The translations under genes and the position numbers were made by a program. DNA of 64,000 nucleotides. Source: Diplosphaera chodatii. Lineage: Eukaryota > Chlorophyta > Trebouxiophyceae > Prasiolales > Stichococcaceae. The DNA lies in NCBI GenBank assembly GCA_032358165.1, contig JAALGY010000020.1, positions 310,001 to 374,000 of the forward strand. Reading direction: 5' to 3'. A model generated the notes under the pieces. The model saw nothing but the letters and a program-made list of their open reading frames with translations. It did no database searches and had not been told where the DNA came from. How positions within the stretch are numbered: the first letter of the stretch is position 1; each line of letters begins with the position of its first letter. Below are positions 1 through 11,894 of the stretch, in pieces.

Positions 1-130
1 TGGTGGCATTTTGCAAGCAGGACATCAGATCATGACACGGGCAGTGTCAGCATAAAATGACTCTGGACACCAGCTGTTGCCACTGTAACGGACTGGACTT
101 GATGCGTCATCTGCTGGGTGTGTGCCGCAG

Positions 131-753
131 GGGCCAGAGGGGATGCACCGCATTGGCTTGTGCCTGGATTCCCTGGTGCACTACCTCGTCACGGGGCCGC
201 CGCCGATCGGCGCCTCTTTCGTTGACGAGGTAGGACGCACCCTCAATGATGCATGGTCTCCTGTAGATGCCTGCGTATGCAAACCAAGCCACTGGCAGTC
301 ACAGTCTGCCCCTAGCAGCAATCGACATCTGCCAGCTTCTGTCGGCATGCCGAGCGACATGTACGTTGCACCCTTGCAACCTGAGGCTCATCAGCTGTAC
401 TGTCCTGCTCCTGACAGGACGATGACCCCACCCCGGAGCGACCCGAGAACCTGCAGACTCGGCTGGTGGAGGAGACCACAGCGCCCAAGAAGGCGAAGGG
501 CAGAAAGGAGGCGCAAGCAGCAGCGGCAGGTGCCGACGCAGCAGCCGCCACCACCGCTGCTGACAGTGTTGTGACGCCACAGGTCAGAGGCTGGCAACTT
601 GTGACGGCGCCTCTGCACACCAGCAGGATGCATGCTGCTGCCCCGCTCCGTGCTTCCCAAGTGCTATACGACTTGTCATGGTAGCCTGTAGATGCTGGCT
701 GAAGCGCTGTTGCTCTCTTGCTCCATCCACAGGCTGGGGCAGCCACGGCATGA
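131..753 (+). CDS. 3' end of an unrecognised gene (three last exons)
   Basis: Three exons join in frame: 131-229, 418-582 and 733-753 (TGA 751-753). Each has an AG acceptor and the first two have GT donors, all in phase 0. The first encodes a conserved-looking stretch beginning GPEGMHRIGLCLDSL. The second is acidic (DDDPTPERPENLQTRL), then Lys/Ala-rich (APKKAKGRKEAQ). The third adds AGAATA before the stop. The gene starts outside the window; bases 1-130 read as the preceding intron. I do not recognise the family. The Lys/Ala-rich tail looks disordered. Splice consistency is good, but the function is unknown. Confidence 0.55.
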
Positions 754-1329
754 GTCCTCTCCAACAGTGCATTGCAGCAGCAAACCACGGCATCCTCGGG
801 GAGTGAGTCAGATTTGGCACCGAAGGTGCTGAGAGCGACTTGCTGCATCTGTGCATTGGAATTTGGTGTGTACTCTGAGGATTGGGAATGAACAGTGTGC
901 ACCATGCAGCACAGTGCAGCATGCAAAGGCCTTCCTGTACACAGTTGGCTTACAGTTGAGAGCTTAATTATCACCTTGCTACCAAGCTGTCATTTGCTGG
1001 TACGAAATCACATTGATGCCAGTGTACGGTGTTGCAAAATAGAAGTCTGCATGTCCTTGCGAGGACACCCCTTTGGCTGCTCCCACCTGGTGCTATGCTG
1101 CTGCTGTCAGTCCCAAATGCTACACGATCTGAACTCTCAAGGACAGGTGTAGTGCATGTCCTGAGCAAAGCCTGCGGCCATGCAGCTCACTCAGGGTAAC
1201 CATGCATATAGATGGTTGACATGAACAGTCATGCAGCATCACATTGCTGCCAGGTGCAAGTCAGGCATGTGACAAGCAGAGCAGACAGAATCCTGTCGCC
1301 ATGCTGTAGGCACATCATACATCACCTTG
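754..1329. other. Intergenic, convergent 3' ends
   Basis: No convincing exon on either strand. It lies between the stop of the upstream plus-strand gene and the stop of the proline-rich gene on the minus strand, so it should hold both 3' UTRs. A minus-strand TGTAA (TTACA on the plus strand near 950) could be a poly(A) signal, but it is far from the stop. Confidence 0.4.
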
Positions 1330-3459
1330 CTAGCCACCGTACGACACGCTGCCATAGGCGGAGGTTGTGCCAGCTGGCGTTGGCGCAATTGGGACTACCG
1401 GCAACAGAGCCGGGATCTTGACAGGCGGCTGTGCGGCTGGCGTCGGTGTGAAAGGCGTGGCATATGTAGTATACGTGGATGCTGTTGGGAGGACATACGA
1501 TGTCGGAGCTGGGGTCACAGGAACCAGTGCTGGGTATGTCGGGGCTGGCGTGACGGGCAGGGCCGCATAGTAGTTGGTTGGAGCTGCGGTTGCAGGTGGC
1601 GCTGCATAGGTTGGCGCCACTGTCACTGGCGGTGGCACCCCAACCTGCAGGCACGCTGACGCACGTCTTGATGACGGTACCACAGGCTTGGCATACTGCA
1701 GGAGACAGCATGTGTAGTACGAACATGTGCGCTCCAATGACAGGAAATCAAGAGATGAATGCTTGCAGTCATTCATCGACATCAGCTGCTTGGTCGCTCA
1801 CCGCTTTGGGTGCAACATAAGCAAGGGCTGTGGACGGGGGCGGCGGCGGAGGCGGTGGCGGGGGTGGGGGCGGGGGAGGGGTTGGCGGTGACGCCGCAGG
1901 ATTAGCAGCGGGGGGTGTCGCCAGCAAGCCGCGGGAGGCGGGGGGCGGCGGCGGCGGCGGGGGCGGCGGAGGCGGGGGTGGCGGTGGCGGCGACACGGCG
2001 GCCTTTGCGGGTGGCGGGGACGCGTAGGTGACAGCTGGTGGAGGCGGCGGTGGCGGTGATGCAGCGGCCTTGCCGGGTGGCGGAGAGGCGTAGGTGACTG
2101 CCGGTGGCGGCGGGGGTGGCGGCGACACAGCGGCCTTGGCGGGTGGCGGGGAGGCGTAGGTGACTGCCGGTGGAGGCGAGTAGTACGGCACGGCGGGTGC
2201 CACGGGCGGCAGCGGGACCAGTGGCGGGGGTGAGTAGGCTGGCGCAGTTGGGTTGGTCGGCGGGGGTGAGTAGGTCGGCGGGGGTGAGTAGGTCGGCGGG
2301 GGTGAGTAGGCTGGCGCAGGTGCCAAAGGTGGCAGCGTGGGGTACGCGGGCGGGGGTGAGTAGGTTGGCAGTGGCGAGTAGGTGGGGAGGGGGGCGACCG
2401 GCGGCAGCAGGGGGTAGGCGGGTGGGGGTGAGTAGGCTGGCGGGGGTGAATAAGTCGGCGGCGACGGTGAGTAGGTTGGCGGCGGCGAGTAGGTCGGCAG
2501 GGGGCCGACCGGCGGCAGCAGGGGATAGGCTGGCGGCAGCGGGGGCGACGCGAAGGGGCGCTCCCCGCCTGCGGGGGGCGGCGACGGCACCGGCGGGGTG
2601 CCGCTGTACAGCAGATAGCCTGCAGGAAGTGCAGTGAATCGTGGCGGGCGCATGGTGGCAGCCAGTGGAAAGTGGATCAACATACAGACCATCCTGAATT
2701 AGCACCCAGGTGTCATTGGCATCGCAAGAGCAAGAACGGGTAGCATCACTCCACTGCGCAACGAGGTCATACACACAAGACCAAGCCAGGTGGTCCCTCT
2801 GCCGAGGGCCAGAACTAGGAGGCTTGACGAAATGCATGTTTGTGAGAGCAGGGTGTGCAGCCCTCACCTCCAGGCACAGGGATGGGCGCCAGCACAGGCG
2901 CCAACTGACCTGGACACAACAGACGGTGCCAAGGTCAGCAATGAGGGCTATACATCCACAGCTGCTCGGTAGTAACAGCGGCAGCTAGTAGCATGGGTGC
3001 TGCCTGCAGATGTGCTGATACGTTTCGTTGCAGCTGCCAGCTTCGCTCTACGGACTTTGTCGACCCAGGTCGTCGACCGCTCCAATGTGCAGAGCCCGGT
3101 TCAGGAGAGCAGCAACGGGATCACGGCCTTCCATATGATAGCAGCACAGCCGCAAGGTGGTGTGGCGGTTATAGAGCCCCCAGGGCACGATAAACAGGCG
3201 GAGCAGCTGGCCGACCCTTACGGCAGACAGCATCAAGGGCAGCAGCTGCTGCCTGCAATTGAATATGCCGGGGACCACAGCCAAAGCTATGGTTATCGGG
3301 AACTCAATCGACATATAGAGCATGCTAGTAAGTTTCAGAAGTGGGCAAGGCCACAGGACCGGCACCTTGCACGCCGACCGGAGCTGCTAAGGCTGCCGCC
3401 AGGAGTGCCGCCGATAACACCGCCGTGGCCCTCGCCTGCAGCCGTGCCGTCTTCATCAT
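1330..3459 (-). CDS. Secreted proline-rich cell-wall glycoprotein (HRGP/extensin-like)
   Basis: Four exons on the minus strand: 3459-3366, 2909-2868, 2619-1802 and 1695-1330 (stop 1332-1330). All phases agree, giving 439 residues. Residues 1-30 are a signal peptide: MMKTARLQ followed by an Ala/Leu core ending near APVGVQG. A short Pro-rich link (APVLAPIPVPG) leads into the large third exon. That exon has many YSPPP/TYSPPP and PPAYPLLPP repeats, then blocks of uninterrupted prolines separated by AVTYASPPP units. The last exon changes to APT/VTPAPT-type Thr-Pro repeats and ends SAYGSVSYGG. SPPPxY and (AP/TP)n motifs are typical of hydroxyproline-rich wall glycoproteins, with Pro hydroxylated and O-glycosylated and Tyr open to cross-linking. 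No folded pherophorin Cys domain is visible. Function beyond a structural wall or extracellular matrix protein is inferred. Confidence 0.8.
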
Positions 3460-4239
3460 AGCGTGTGCTGAGCTGCGATTTGGTCTCTGATGGCCCTCAG
3501 ACGTTCTGGCAAGATGACCCCTGCGCAGCGGCGCCCGATGGTCGTCGGTCGGCCTATTCTGGGATCGAGACATCGACTTCCCACTGCCAGCTGCCCTGCT
3601 TCCAGCGCATTGTTGCAAGCCCCCACTGTCTGCCCCCACTGTTGCAAGCCCCCCCAGCATGGCGAGAGTGTCAACCGTGTGCCTGCGCGAAGGCAACTCG
3701 GCAATCAATCTTGCAAGATCCTGCCCACAGTGACGGTCTGCCGCGGCATTGTTGCCACTGCATTGCCGAATTTGGCGCAAGGGGCTGACGTGATCACCTT
3801 CCAGCCTACTTCCCCACTTTCGGTCACATTGCGTGATGACACACGCATCGTCTTGAAACCACGCACTTAGAACGCATTGATCAAATCATCATCCAGCTAA
3901 CATACACTGTGAAAGCTGAGCGCCGACCCAGGTAGTTCGATCATCACATTAATCAAAGACTGTGCTTGATTGGCCACTCTGCTGGTGCAACACCTCGGTG
4001 CATGCCCGATGCGGTGTCTTTCAGCCTGAATGTGACCTTGAAGTCCATCGCGTGGTTTAAGAAGACCGCCAGTCAACGATGCGCTTGATGTGCAGCAGTT
4101 CGACCATCAGGCAGACCTCAGGTTCAAGCATGCACGCACGAAGTGATCAATCTCATCTACTGCAATCATACCTGCTTCACTTTGCGGTGCAGGATCACGC
4201 ACGGGCAGCCAGTCACTCAGTCGAACCAGCTCTCGGACG
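3460..4239. promoter_or_regulatory. Divergent intergenic region between wall-protein and SDR genes
   Basis: 780 bp separate the start codons of the two head-to-head genes. ORFs here are short and show no family resemblance. It must carry the 5' UTRs and promoters of both genes. I see no definite TATA box or other named element. Confidence 0.4.
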
Positions 4240-6933
4240 ATGTCGGGGCAGGACACGGACATCAGCCACATGGGGCAGGGCGGGGAGGGCGCCGGCAAGG
4301 TGGGCAGCGCCGCCGCCGGCGTCGCCCAGGTGCGGCTCGTCTGTCACAAAAGTCACCAAGGTGATGATGTTGTATGGGGTGTCGATGAGCATGCATGCAG
4401 CACTGTGGCATGCATCATGCATGGCAGGTGTGGTGGCAAGTGCAGCGCCTGCCGCACCTGCTGCGGACCGCACTGCCTGCATGCGTGCTGGTGCGGGGCT
4501 TCCGACACATTCACAGTCGCCTAGCCTGTACTGAAGCTGGTAACGAAGTGCAGGCAGCAAAATCAGCGTATTCGGCGGTCACGGGCGGCAGCCAAGACCC
4601 CCGGACGGCCTATGCCACGCCGCCCTTTGCCCCGCAGACGCAGTCGGTGCCCGGAGATCAGCACAAGTGCGCAGCACCACCAGCAGTCATGTGTTAGCTT
4701 CTCCGAGCGTGCAACTGGCGGTGAGAGTACGTTGGTCTCATTGCCTATACTCTTCCCAAACGTCTGCAGGATGTCTCCGGAGCCCGACTATGGCTACAAG
4801 TCGTATAAGGGCAGCGGCAAGCTTGACGGCAAGGTATAAAGCACGACTTGCAGTTGATATTCTTTGACATCGTGTTCGATGTCCGTCCTTTCTGTTTCAA
4901 GACTACAGCGGGGCTTCATCGCTCGTGCCGTGTACACCGTGCTGCTTACGGCAGCTTGCTTTCTCTCCTGAATCTCGTATCTTGCTGTTGCAGGCCGCGC
5001 TGGTGACGGGTGGCGACTCGGGCATCGGCCGCGCCATCGCGCTGGCCTACGCCCGCGAGGGCGCCGACGTCGCAGTCTCATACCTCAACGAGCACAAGGA
5101 CGCTGAGGTGAGGACGCCCTGCACATCTGTGCAACCTTGTTGGTGCCATCCGCTCTCTGCCCTGGGCCTTGCTGAGGATCAAATGCCGTGCAGCATCTAA
5201 GGGGTCAGCGTCGGCACCGCACATGATGTGAGAGTTGCACATGAACCGGCACAGCAACTCGCATCCTGCTCGCCACAGAAGACGAATGCACATTCCGATT
5301 GCCTTTCACGGAGAGGTCACAGAGAGGTCGAGACCAAGGAAGGACATGTGCTCCTTCAAAGTGAGCTCAACAAGGCTTTCATCCCCGCCCCTGCAGGAGA
5401 CGAAGCGGGTGGTGGAGGAGGCGGGGCGGCGGTGCGTGCTGCTGCCGGGGGACCTGGCCACCGAGGCGGGCTGCCAGGCGGCCGTCCGCGGCGCCGTCGA
5501 AGCCCTCGGCCGCATCGACATCCTGGTGAGCGGAGATAGACTGCCTTCAGAGCGCACCTGCGGGTGGTGTCCAGCCCTAATCGACCAGCGTAGCACAGAT
5601 GCAGCAGCGCAGCTGCAGTCTGCCTGCAGCCAGCCAGCTTGTGTACGGCTTTTGCAGCGTCCTGCCCACCAGTGATGCCTCTGGCATCGTCTCCTGCTGC
5701 CGAGTTTCGAGCTCCAAGCGCCGACCGGAGCTCATTGTGGCTGCTGACTCCTGTTGGTGCTCTGCCCCGCAGGTGAACAATGCGTCGGTGCAGGGGGCGG
5801 CGGTGGAGGACCTGCGGGACATCAGCCGCGAGCGCCTGGAGCGCACCTTCAACACCAACGTCATCGCCATGTTCAACATCGTGCAGGTGCAGGAGCAGTT
5901 GCTGGTGTGCATCCACACCCTTGAGGCTTAGCGCCGCACACAAGCTTGCTGCTGCTGCGGCCGAAGTTGGCTGTGTTGCTGGGACATGTGTTCTTGTTGG
6001 CATTACTGGGTACAGGCAGTGCATCGCGTCGCGGAGTCACGGAAAGTTTGTGATGTACGGCACCGTGGCTGCAGCTGGCGCTGTCGCACATGAAGGAGGG
6101 CAGCTGCATCATCAACTGCGCCTCAATTCAGGGCTACTCGCCCACCCCCGCGGTGCTCGACTACGCCACCACAAAGGTGCAGCGCATTCTTGACAGCACT
6201 CCTTGAATTGTCCGCTTGCTCCTGACCCGCGAATGGCCAAACAGCCTGCTGGCATGGCTGTACGCCGGCGAACGGTGGCAAGGTGCTCTGCTCTGTTCTT
6301 GGCTGAGGATGCGGCAACCCAGGTGACCCATGTGTGTACTGTACGGTGCAGGCAGCGATTGTGGGTATGACGAAGGGGATGTCCACGATGCTCGCCGAGA
6401 AGCACGGCATCCGCGTCAACGCCGTTGCGCCAGGCCCCATCTGGTGAGTTCCCCACCCTCTCGCATGACCTTGCAGGCATGTTCTTGCTGGCTGCGGCGG
6501 CTGCCAGAATTGGCAGATTCTGCATCACACCAGAGTTTGTGGGTGCTGCCATGTGATGCCCAGTGCCGCACTGTGTCTAGATGCAATGCCAATACTCTTG
6601 TGGCTCTGCAACAGGACGCCTATGCCGCAGTCGTCCTTCCCGGAAAAGGCCATCAAAGAGTTTGGGAAGCAGGTCCCGCTCAAGCGGCCCGGTCAGCCTG
6701 TGGAGGTCGCGGCCGCCTTCGGTGCGGGCTTACTGCTGTGTTCATGTTCCACGTGTGCAACAGCTTTGACCTATGTGGATGCGCTTCCTGTGCTGTTTGC
6801 CTCCTTGATGTGAGGTGGTCTCCGAAGATCAACTGACAAGCGTCGCTGTGGCGCAGTGTTCCTCGCTTCGCCAGAGGCCAGCTACATCAGTGGGGAGGTG
6901 CTCGCAGTGACTGGAGGCAGTCCCACGGCGTGA
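4240..6933 (+). CDS. NAD(P)-dependent short-chain dehydrogenase/reductase (SDR, YghA/YhxC-like)
   Basis: Ten exons close in phase: 4240-4329, 4554-4666, 4770-4833, 4994-5107, 5397-5525, 5773-5886, 6075-6176, 6352-6443, 6615-6721 and 6857-6933, giving 333 residues. The pre-domain stretch ([11 protein letters not shown], then [21 protein letters not shown] split over an intron) is characteristic of the bacterial and plant 'glucose/ribitol dehydrogenase homolog' SDR group. The cofactor site TGGDSGIG is at residues 94-101 and NNAS at 172-175. The catalytic Ser is in NCAS (S225), with Tyr238 and Lys242 in [15 protein letters not shown] and the C-terminal [10 protein letters not shown] motif are also present. 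It catalyses an NAD(P)H-linked oxidoreduction of an unknown carbonyl or alcohol. No clear transit peptide is seen; it is probably cytosolic. The start at 4240 is the first ATG that keeps phase. Confidence 0.93.
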
Positions 6934-7015
6934 GGGTTACTTGGAGCAAAAGCAGCCACAGGCTTTTCTGGGGACCTTAGATTTAACAGCTAAGAGACAT
7001 GACCATGGAAGTAAA

Positions 7016-7020
7016 TGTAA
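7016..7020 (+). terminator. Candidate UGUAA poly(A) signal of the SDR gene
   Basis: TGTAA, the usual green-algal polyadenylation signal, lies 83 bases after the SDR stop. It is a five-base motif, so chance occurrence is possible. Confidence 0.4.
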
Positions 7021-7180
7021 CAATGGCGCCTTGGCAAGAACGAACTCATCTGAGCACCCTGTGCAGGCCCTGCACTTGCTGTGTGTTTAGAACGATGTCT
7101 GTTGCCGTAGCTGCATGGGGTGACAACAGCACGAGGCCTGTGTGCAAACTGGGAGGTGCTACCCCTCTGCCGCGGCTGAC

Positions 7181-8390
7181 TCATCGCTCGTCCTTCTGGA
7201 ACTCCTCTGCCAGTTGGAGATCGCTGAGCATGGCCCTGATCTCCTCTTCTGTCGTCAGGTCCGCCGGCGTCTTGCCATCCGTACCCTGAATGAACCGAGC
7301 ATGAACCGGTTCATGCACTGGGTAATGGTCGAGCGAGTCGACTTCGTCTAGTGCACCTTCCATAAGGGAGGTGGCGTCAGAACTGGCAACCATCACCAGC
7401 AGGTTTGCTGCCTCTGAGCTACAGCATCCGACCACCACATAGCAGCTGGTCAAACCTTCAGATGCTACTTGACATGTTGCAGGCAGGCCTCCGTCTGTAA
7501 GTCGTCAACATCGAGCAGTGCAACATTTACCCCTACAGAAGTCTGAGGTGCTGTGCTCACCTTCACGTTGGCATCTGCCCCAGCACGCAGCAGCTCGGCG
7601 GTCTTGGGCGTGTCGTTCTCCTTGGCCGCCCACAGCAGCAGGATGTCTGCCGGATGCAGCCCCGCTGCCATTTGCAAATTTGAGGTTCAGTTACATGTGA
7701 GACCAAAGCAGCAGTAGTGAAACTTGTGAGCTCCTCGTCTGCGTGTGAAGATCAGGAGCGAGAGCACGCAGACTCTGACACGTTATGAAGTGCAGCAGGC
7801 AATATGATACGAGACTGCAAATCACAGCTTGATCGGGGTGCCGTCGCACATTTGAGGATGCTTTCTAACGCATCATAGGAGCCCTGCAGGCACAGATGTA
7901 GCGTTGCTTTTCCTGCATGCCGTGAGTGTGCTGCCGCACGCTCATCGCTCAGCTGCAGGGGCTGTGCTCAGCTGCAGGGGCTGCTCACCTGCTCTGCCAG
8001 CATGCCCATGTAGTTGAAGTACTGCTCCACGTCGTCCTCTGTGTAGTCGTCCCTGTTCTGTGTGCCATACACTGCAGTGCAGAAGGGCGCGGGAGATTGA
8101 CACGCACATGGGCGAACATCCGGTGGCAGCTGCATGCCCACCGGGTCACTCGCACATAGCAAGGGCTGTGTATGAGCACTCCCACCTCCAGCCTTTTCAG
8201 TTTGGCCGCCAAGCTTGAAGAAGCCCACTGCTGTGGAGCTGACACCCTCTGGCTGCCGCCACTGCAGGGGCGCAGCAAAGCAGCTGTGCTGTGGGCCCTG
8301 CCTGCACAGAAACGGCCTCTGTGCTGTCAGCTGCGCTGATCCGTGACAGCAGCGAAGTTGCAGGCCCAAACGTGCATTGAGTGCCTGCAT
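7181..8390 (-). CDS. LTD: LTD/GDC1, chloroplast LHCP translocation protein
   Basis: Five exons on the minus strand: 8390-8186, 8071-7989, 7883-7850, 7664-7561 and 7285-7181. Phases close to 176 residues, about the length of the Arabidopsis protein. Exon 1 encodes a Ser/Ala/Arg/Gln-rich chloroplast transit peptide and then GFFKLGGQTEKAG. Exon 2 carries the family hallmark RDDYTEDDVEQYFNYMGML. Exons 3-5 form the C-terminal ankyrin-like region: GSYDALESIL, then HPADILLLWAAKEND, LLRAGADANVK and GTDGKTPADL. In plants this stromal protein (LHCP translocation defect / grana-deficient chloroplast 1) receives light-harvesting proteins at the inner-envelope Tic translocon and hands them to cpSRP43/cpSRP54. 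The gene converges on the SDR gene with 247 bp between stops. Identification is strong. Confidence 0.95.
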
Positions 8391-8863
8391 GGCTGTGCGA
8401 TGAGTTGGGATGCACTGCAGTGGATCTTAGCGTATGGTGGCGGTTGCAGAGTGCTCAGGAACACTGCCAAGTGTTGCGATCTCAAAGGAGCGTTGCAGGC
8501 ACGGTCACAAATAGGGTTGCAAATGTGTTCTGTGTCAACAGGGATTTGGCCACCCTTGATCCTGATCGCAGTTGAAGCCAGACAGGAGGTGGGCTGACCC
8601 GTTGCCCCATCGGTTGAAAGGCCCGTATCGAGCTGAAAGAGCTGCAACTTTGAGTGTTTGACAGTGGGCAGTCCTCATTCCTCTGATTGCTGCGACAAGA
8701 GAGACTTCGGAACCGTCTGTGACAGAGTACTCGCGAGTAGGTTGCAATAACTGGGGTGGGCGTCTGCAATACGTCACATCTCAATGGACCTTGCGTGCAA
8801 CTCTACATTACCCACTTGGGTTCTACTGGGCCACAGGCAAGTAGGCAGAGTTGCTGCTCGCTG
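8391..8863. other. Intergenic: LTD promoter and MORN-gene 3' flank
   Basis: Both flanking genes are on the minus strand, so this 473 bp should hold the 3' UTR of the MORN gene and the 5' UTR and promoter of LTD. No exon or named element recognised. Confidence 0.4.
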
Positions 8864-9988
8864 CTACGGACCAGGATGTACCTGCCGTTGCACTTCCCGT
8901 GCAGATTCACTGCATTCCCTCCCTGCTGCCGCCGCTGCATCACACGCTGCCTCCTCATCAGGTGTTGTTGCTGCCGTCATTGTCATGCCGTCCGCTGTGC
9001 CACAAGTGTTGGAGCCATCGCTCCAGTGAAGCACCCCATGGCCCCGCGGCCGTCCGTTGAACATGCCCTGAAACATCACCCTGCTGAGCTGGCTGCGATC
9101 GGCATTGAGGGGGTCCGGCGGTGCAAAGTGGAACACCCCTACAGCATGGTTCTCAAAGCTAGTGATCTCTGACATGGACAACAGCGCATGGCGCCAGCAG
9201 CACACGTCGTATGTTGGACATCTGCACATAGTGCAGCTCTGAGGGTTGTCATGATACTCTCACAGACGAAGGCACCTGGTCCCCACATCAGGTTGTCCTT
9301 GAAGCTGCCCTCGTAGCGCGCCCCATCCGCAGCAGTTATAATGCCCAGCCCCTCACGCATGCCACGCACGAACTGCCCCTCGTAGCATGCCATTGACTTG
9401 CCGATCTGCGTCACAGACCAGGTGGGCACTCCATCTAGCTCTAAGACTTCCATATGCAGGATGGCTTTTGAGGGACACGCACGACGACAGCAGCAGGGCT
9501 GGCACATGCGGAGGTGAATACTGCCATGCCACACCCGATACTGGAGCACGCCAACACCGTGCCGTAGGCTGTCCAGCAGCGGACCAGTGTACAGTCCGTC
9601 TGTTGGTATCATTGCTGCAGACTTGTCCGGTTGCCGTGTGGCATGCTGTGCCCTCTGAGCTCCCGCCCCTGCGTTAACACAAAACAGACACGGCTGCCAC
9701 TGATCGCGATCTGAGAGGAGACATCCCGGATGTCTGGCATGCATGTATGTCAGCAAGCATCAGATTGAGTTCGTCTCCGCACCAACCTGCAATTGCATGC
9801 CGCTGTTGCAGTGGTGTGGCATGCCCGAGCTTCCGCCGCAGCGCGGACAGGCAGTTGACGTCGAAGTGCTCGAACAGCGCTGCAGATCATACAGTAAGCG
9901 TTCTGGATCGAATAACATGTGACTCCATACTTGCGCCCTACCTTTGGCCCAGCGTGGCACAGCATAGACGATGGCTGCGGGGTCCTGC
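8864..9988 (-). CDS. MORN-repeat protein (5' end unresolved)
   Basis: Exons on the minus strand, phase-consistent: 9988-9942, 9879-9787, 9614-9535, 9405-9276 and 9168-8864 (stop 8866-8864). MORN repeats are visible as DGLYTGPLLDSLRHGVGVL, YEGQFVRGMREGLGIITAADG, YEGSFKDNLMWG and MFQGMFNGRPRGHGVLHW. Each fits the Y-x-G-x-[FW]-x-n-G-x-x-x-G-x-G pattern. The upstream exons encode AVPRWAKALFEHFDVNCLS, which I do not recognise. The C-terminus after the last repeat is Ala/Glu-rich and less certain; another splice near 9000 is possible. MORN proteins often bind membranes or act in cilia and signalling; the role here is unknown. The start codon lies upstream of 9988 in an exon I could not fix. Confidence 0.75.
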
Positions 9989-11141
9989 CTGACAGGTCGG
10001 CGCGCTTTGCGTCGCTTGCACCCACAGGAGCACCATCGAATACGTAGCCATGCTTGATCGCAAGGAGACGCGCTTCCGGCAGTCCAAAGCCGTGAGGCCC
10101 TGCAGCTCCCCTGTGATGCGAGCAGACGACCGCAAGCTGCGCAGCGTTGTCTGCAACACACATGATGCTCTCCTCAGTGACCTTGGAGACGCTTCTTTGG
10201 TCTTCAGCATTGTCCTGCTATGCATGTCCTGCGCTGCTTTTGACATGAGCCAGTCCGAGGGAAGCATGAAGCAAGAAGCAGGCCTGATCAGGCTAGGACA
10301 TAGGAGGCATCGGCCCGGCCTCCTCCACGTCCTCCCGGGAGACCTTCACGTCAATCCAAGCCATCAGGAGGCAGCTTATTATAACATAGTCGAGCTCAGG
10401 CTCCACAGCTCGTTCTGTGTGGCTTCACATCTTGAATCCATACGCATCAGACAGGGCAACTTGGCGATAGTTAACACACTGTCAGTAAGGTGGTGCGGAT
10501 ACATCGGAGCTCTGCCTCAGTTGCCACCAGTGGTCAGCCTAGCCATTGACCCAATTACAGCGACGCTGGCGCCATCCATTCCGGGCACATCAGCACTTCA
10601 GCGTTCAAAGTTTGAACTGCAGTCTTGCCTGCTCCATCGGGCTACGCCTCGCGAGCATGGAGTCGCAGTCGACAAAGGATTGAGGTGCCATATATGCTCC
10701 GTGAATGCACGTACCGGGCCCTCAGACCTTCTTCGCCATGCTTCTCTGCACCATCCGTGGTGATGCGGGATGTCCTAGGATGCATGCTGCAACATGGTGC
10801 TGCGTGACAGGTGACAAGAGCTGCTGACGGCGAGGCGAGGTACAGCAAACAGCAGACGTGCGGGACGGAGCTCAGTCGTGCAACATACGGCCGCAATGAC
10901 CTTGACCGGGAACCGCAGGGCGGCTCTGCGGAGGGAATCACTCGCCACCCCATTCGGTGTCATCATGCAGGTGCGCGCTTGCTAATGACACCTGCACCTC
11001 TTGTTGGTATGACGCATCCGTCATCTTCATACATACGTGCCCGCTGTCGGTGATGCAAAGACACCGCCACGATGCATCATGCCTTCCTGCGACGACTGCA
11101 CCAATGCCAGATTGCTTGACGCACGCTGAAACATTGCGCAG
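9989..11141. other. Unresolved region (5' exons of two genes possible)
   Basis: Should contain the 5' end of the MORN gene (minus) and upstream exons of the coiled-coil gene (plus), but I could not place exons with confidence. A plus-strand stretch near 10670-10763 reads CHICSVNARTGPSDLLRHAS, with a loosely C2H2-like CxxC...HxxxH spacing. It is not framed by clear splice sites. Confidence 0.3.
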
Positions 11142-11429
11142 GGCTTGCTCGACGTGATAGAGAACCAGAGGCAGGCAGCGGTTGCCAGCAGGATTGCAGC
11201 CGAGCAGGCTTGCCACGATCGCACCGTCCAGTTGGAAGTCCTGTGCAAGCTGCAGCAGGAGGCGCTGGCGGCAATTCATGCTGAGGCGAAGGCAGACCGT
11301 GAGATGCTGCGAGGAGTCTTGCTCGGCTTAGCTTCACCAGAAGCTCGACAGCGATGGCAGAAGCGATATGAAGAGCTGAAGGCGGCTGGTCATCCAGGAG
11401 CTACAGGCGGCTGGTCAACCAGCATCTAA
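11142..11429 (+). CDS. Terminal exon of an unrecognised coiled-coil protein
   Basis: An open exon of 95 codons plus stop (11427-11429) follows a good acceptor (TTGCGCAG). It starts GLLDVIENQRQAAVASR and continues as a charged amphipathic helix rich in Glu, Ala and Gln (LEVLCKLQQEALAAIHAEAK, then RQRWQKRYEELKAAG), a strong coiled-coil candidate. It ends GGWSTSI. Such C-terminal helices are common in trihelix/Myb-like and other DNA-binding proteins, but no such domain is seen upstream, so no function is assigned. It could also be a spurious ORF, though the composition argues for real coding sequence. Confidence 0.4.
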   Translation, partial: GLLDVIENQRQAAVASRIAAEQACHDRTVQLEVLCKLQQEALAAIHAEAKADREMLRGVLLGLASPEARQRWQKRYEELKAAGHPGATGGWSTSI

Positions 11430-11894
11430 GAAATGCGGACGATGGATTTGTGCCCGTGCAACACCTTTTGTGGTGCTCACTTGACTGCTGTCCGCAATTG
11501 CCGTTCTGTTGGAGACAGACTCCAGGTCAGGGCTGTTTTAGGTTGGGGTTGTGCCTTCCGTCCAAGAAGCAGGCCTGGGTGTTGGTGTGGACCATGTTGA
11601 TATATCGATCTTTTGCACGATGTTTTGGATGAGCTGAGACTGTGACACCATGGCGTCGACCAAGTTTCACACGACCATACATGTGAGCCCGCTTCTGCTT
11701 CACCAAAAACCATGCAACCACCTGGATGCTGTTGAGAACTCAGAACTGAGGCCTGCGCACATACAATGTCTGTTGCTACACATACGATGCATGCTTAGAT
11801 CTTCTTTGCTTTGCTGCTGCCTTCGCTATACACCGTCCATCGATCGTGCTTCCACTACATAATGTGCTACCGTGACACTGTGCAGGTATGGGCC
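11430..11894. other. Intergenic, upstream of the MBD gene
   Basis: No convincing coding sequence. It probably holds the 3' UTR of the coiled-coil gene and the promoter and 5' UTR of the MBD-domain gene. A TGTAG|GTATGG-like junction near 11886 may be a 5'-UTR splice. Confidence 0.35.

Noticed and set aside
1902..2867. Alternative minus frame (321 codons) over the proline-rich exon
   Set aside because: Arg/Leu/Ala-rich frame produced by the CCX repeats. The YSPPP frame has a signal peptide exon joined in phase.
3325..3780. Longer upstream extension of the wall-protein first exon (151-codon ORF)
   Set aside because: The extension before the MMK start is not signal-peptide-like. The ATG at 3459 gives a clean secretion signal.
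10050..10763. Plus-strand ORF of 237 codons ending in a C2H2-like stretch
   Set aside because: Spacing of the Cys/His residues is not canonical, and the 5' half overlaps sequence upstream of the MORN exons on the other strand. No supporting exon structure.
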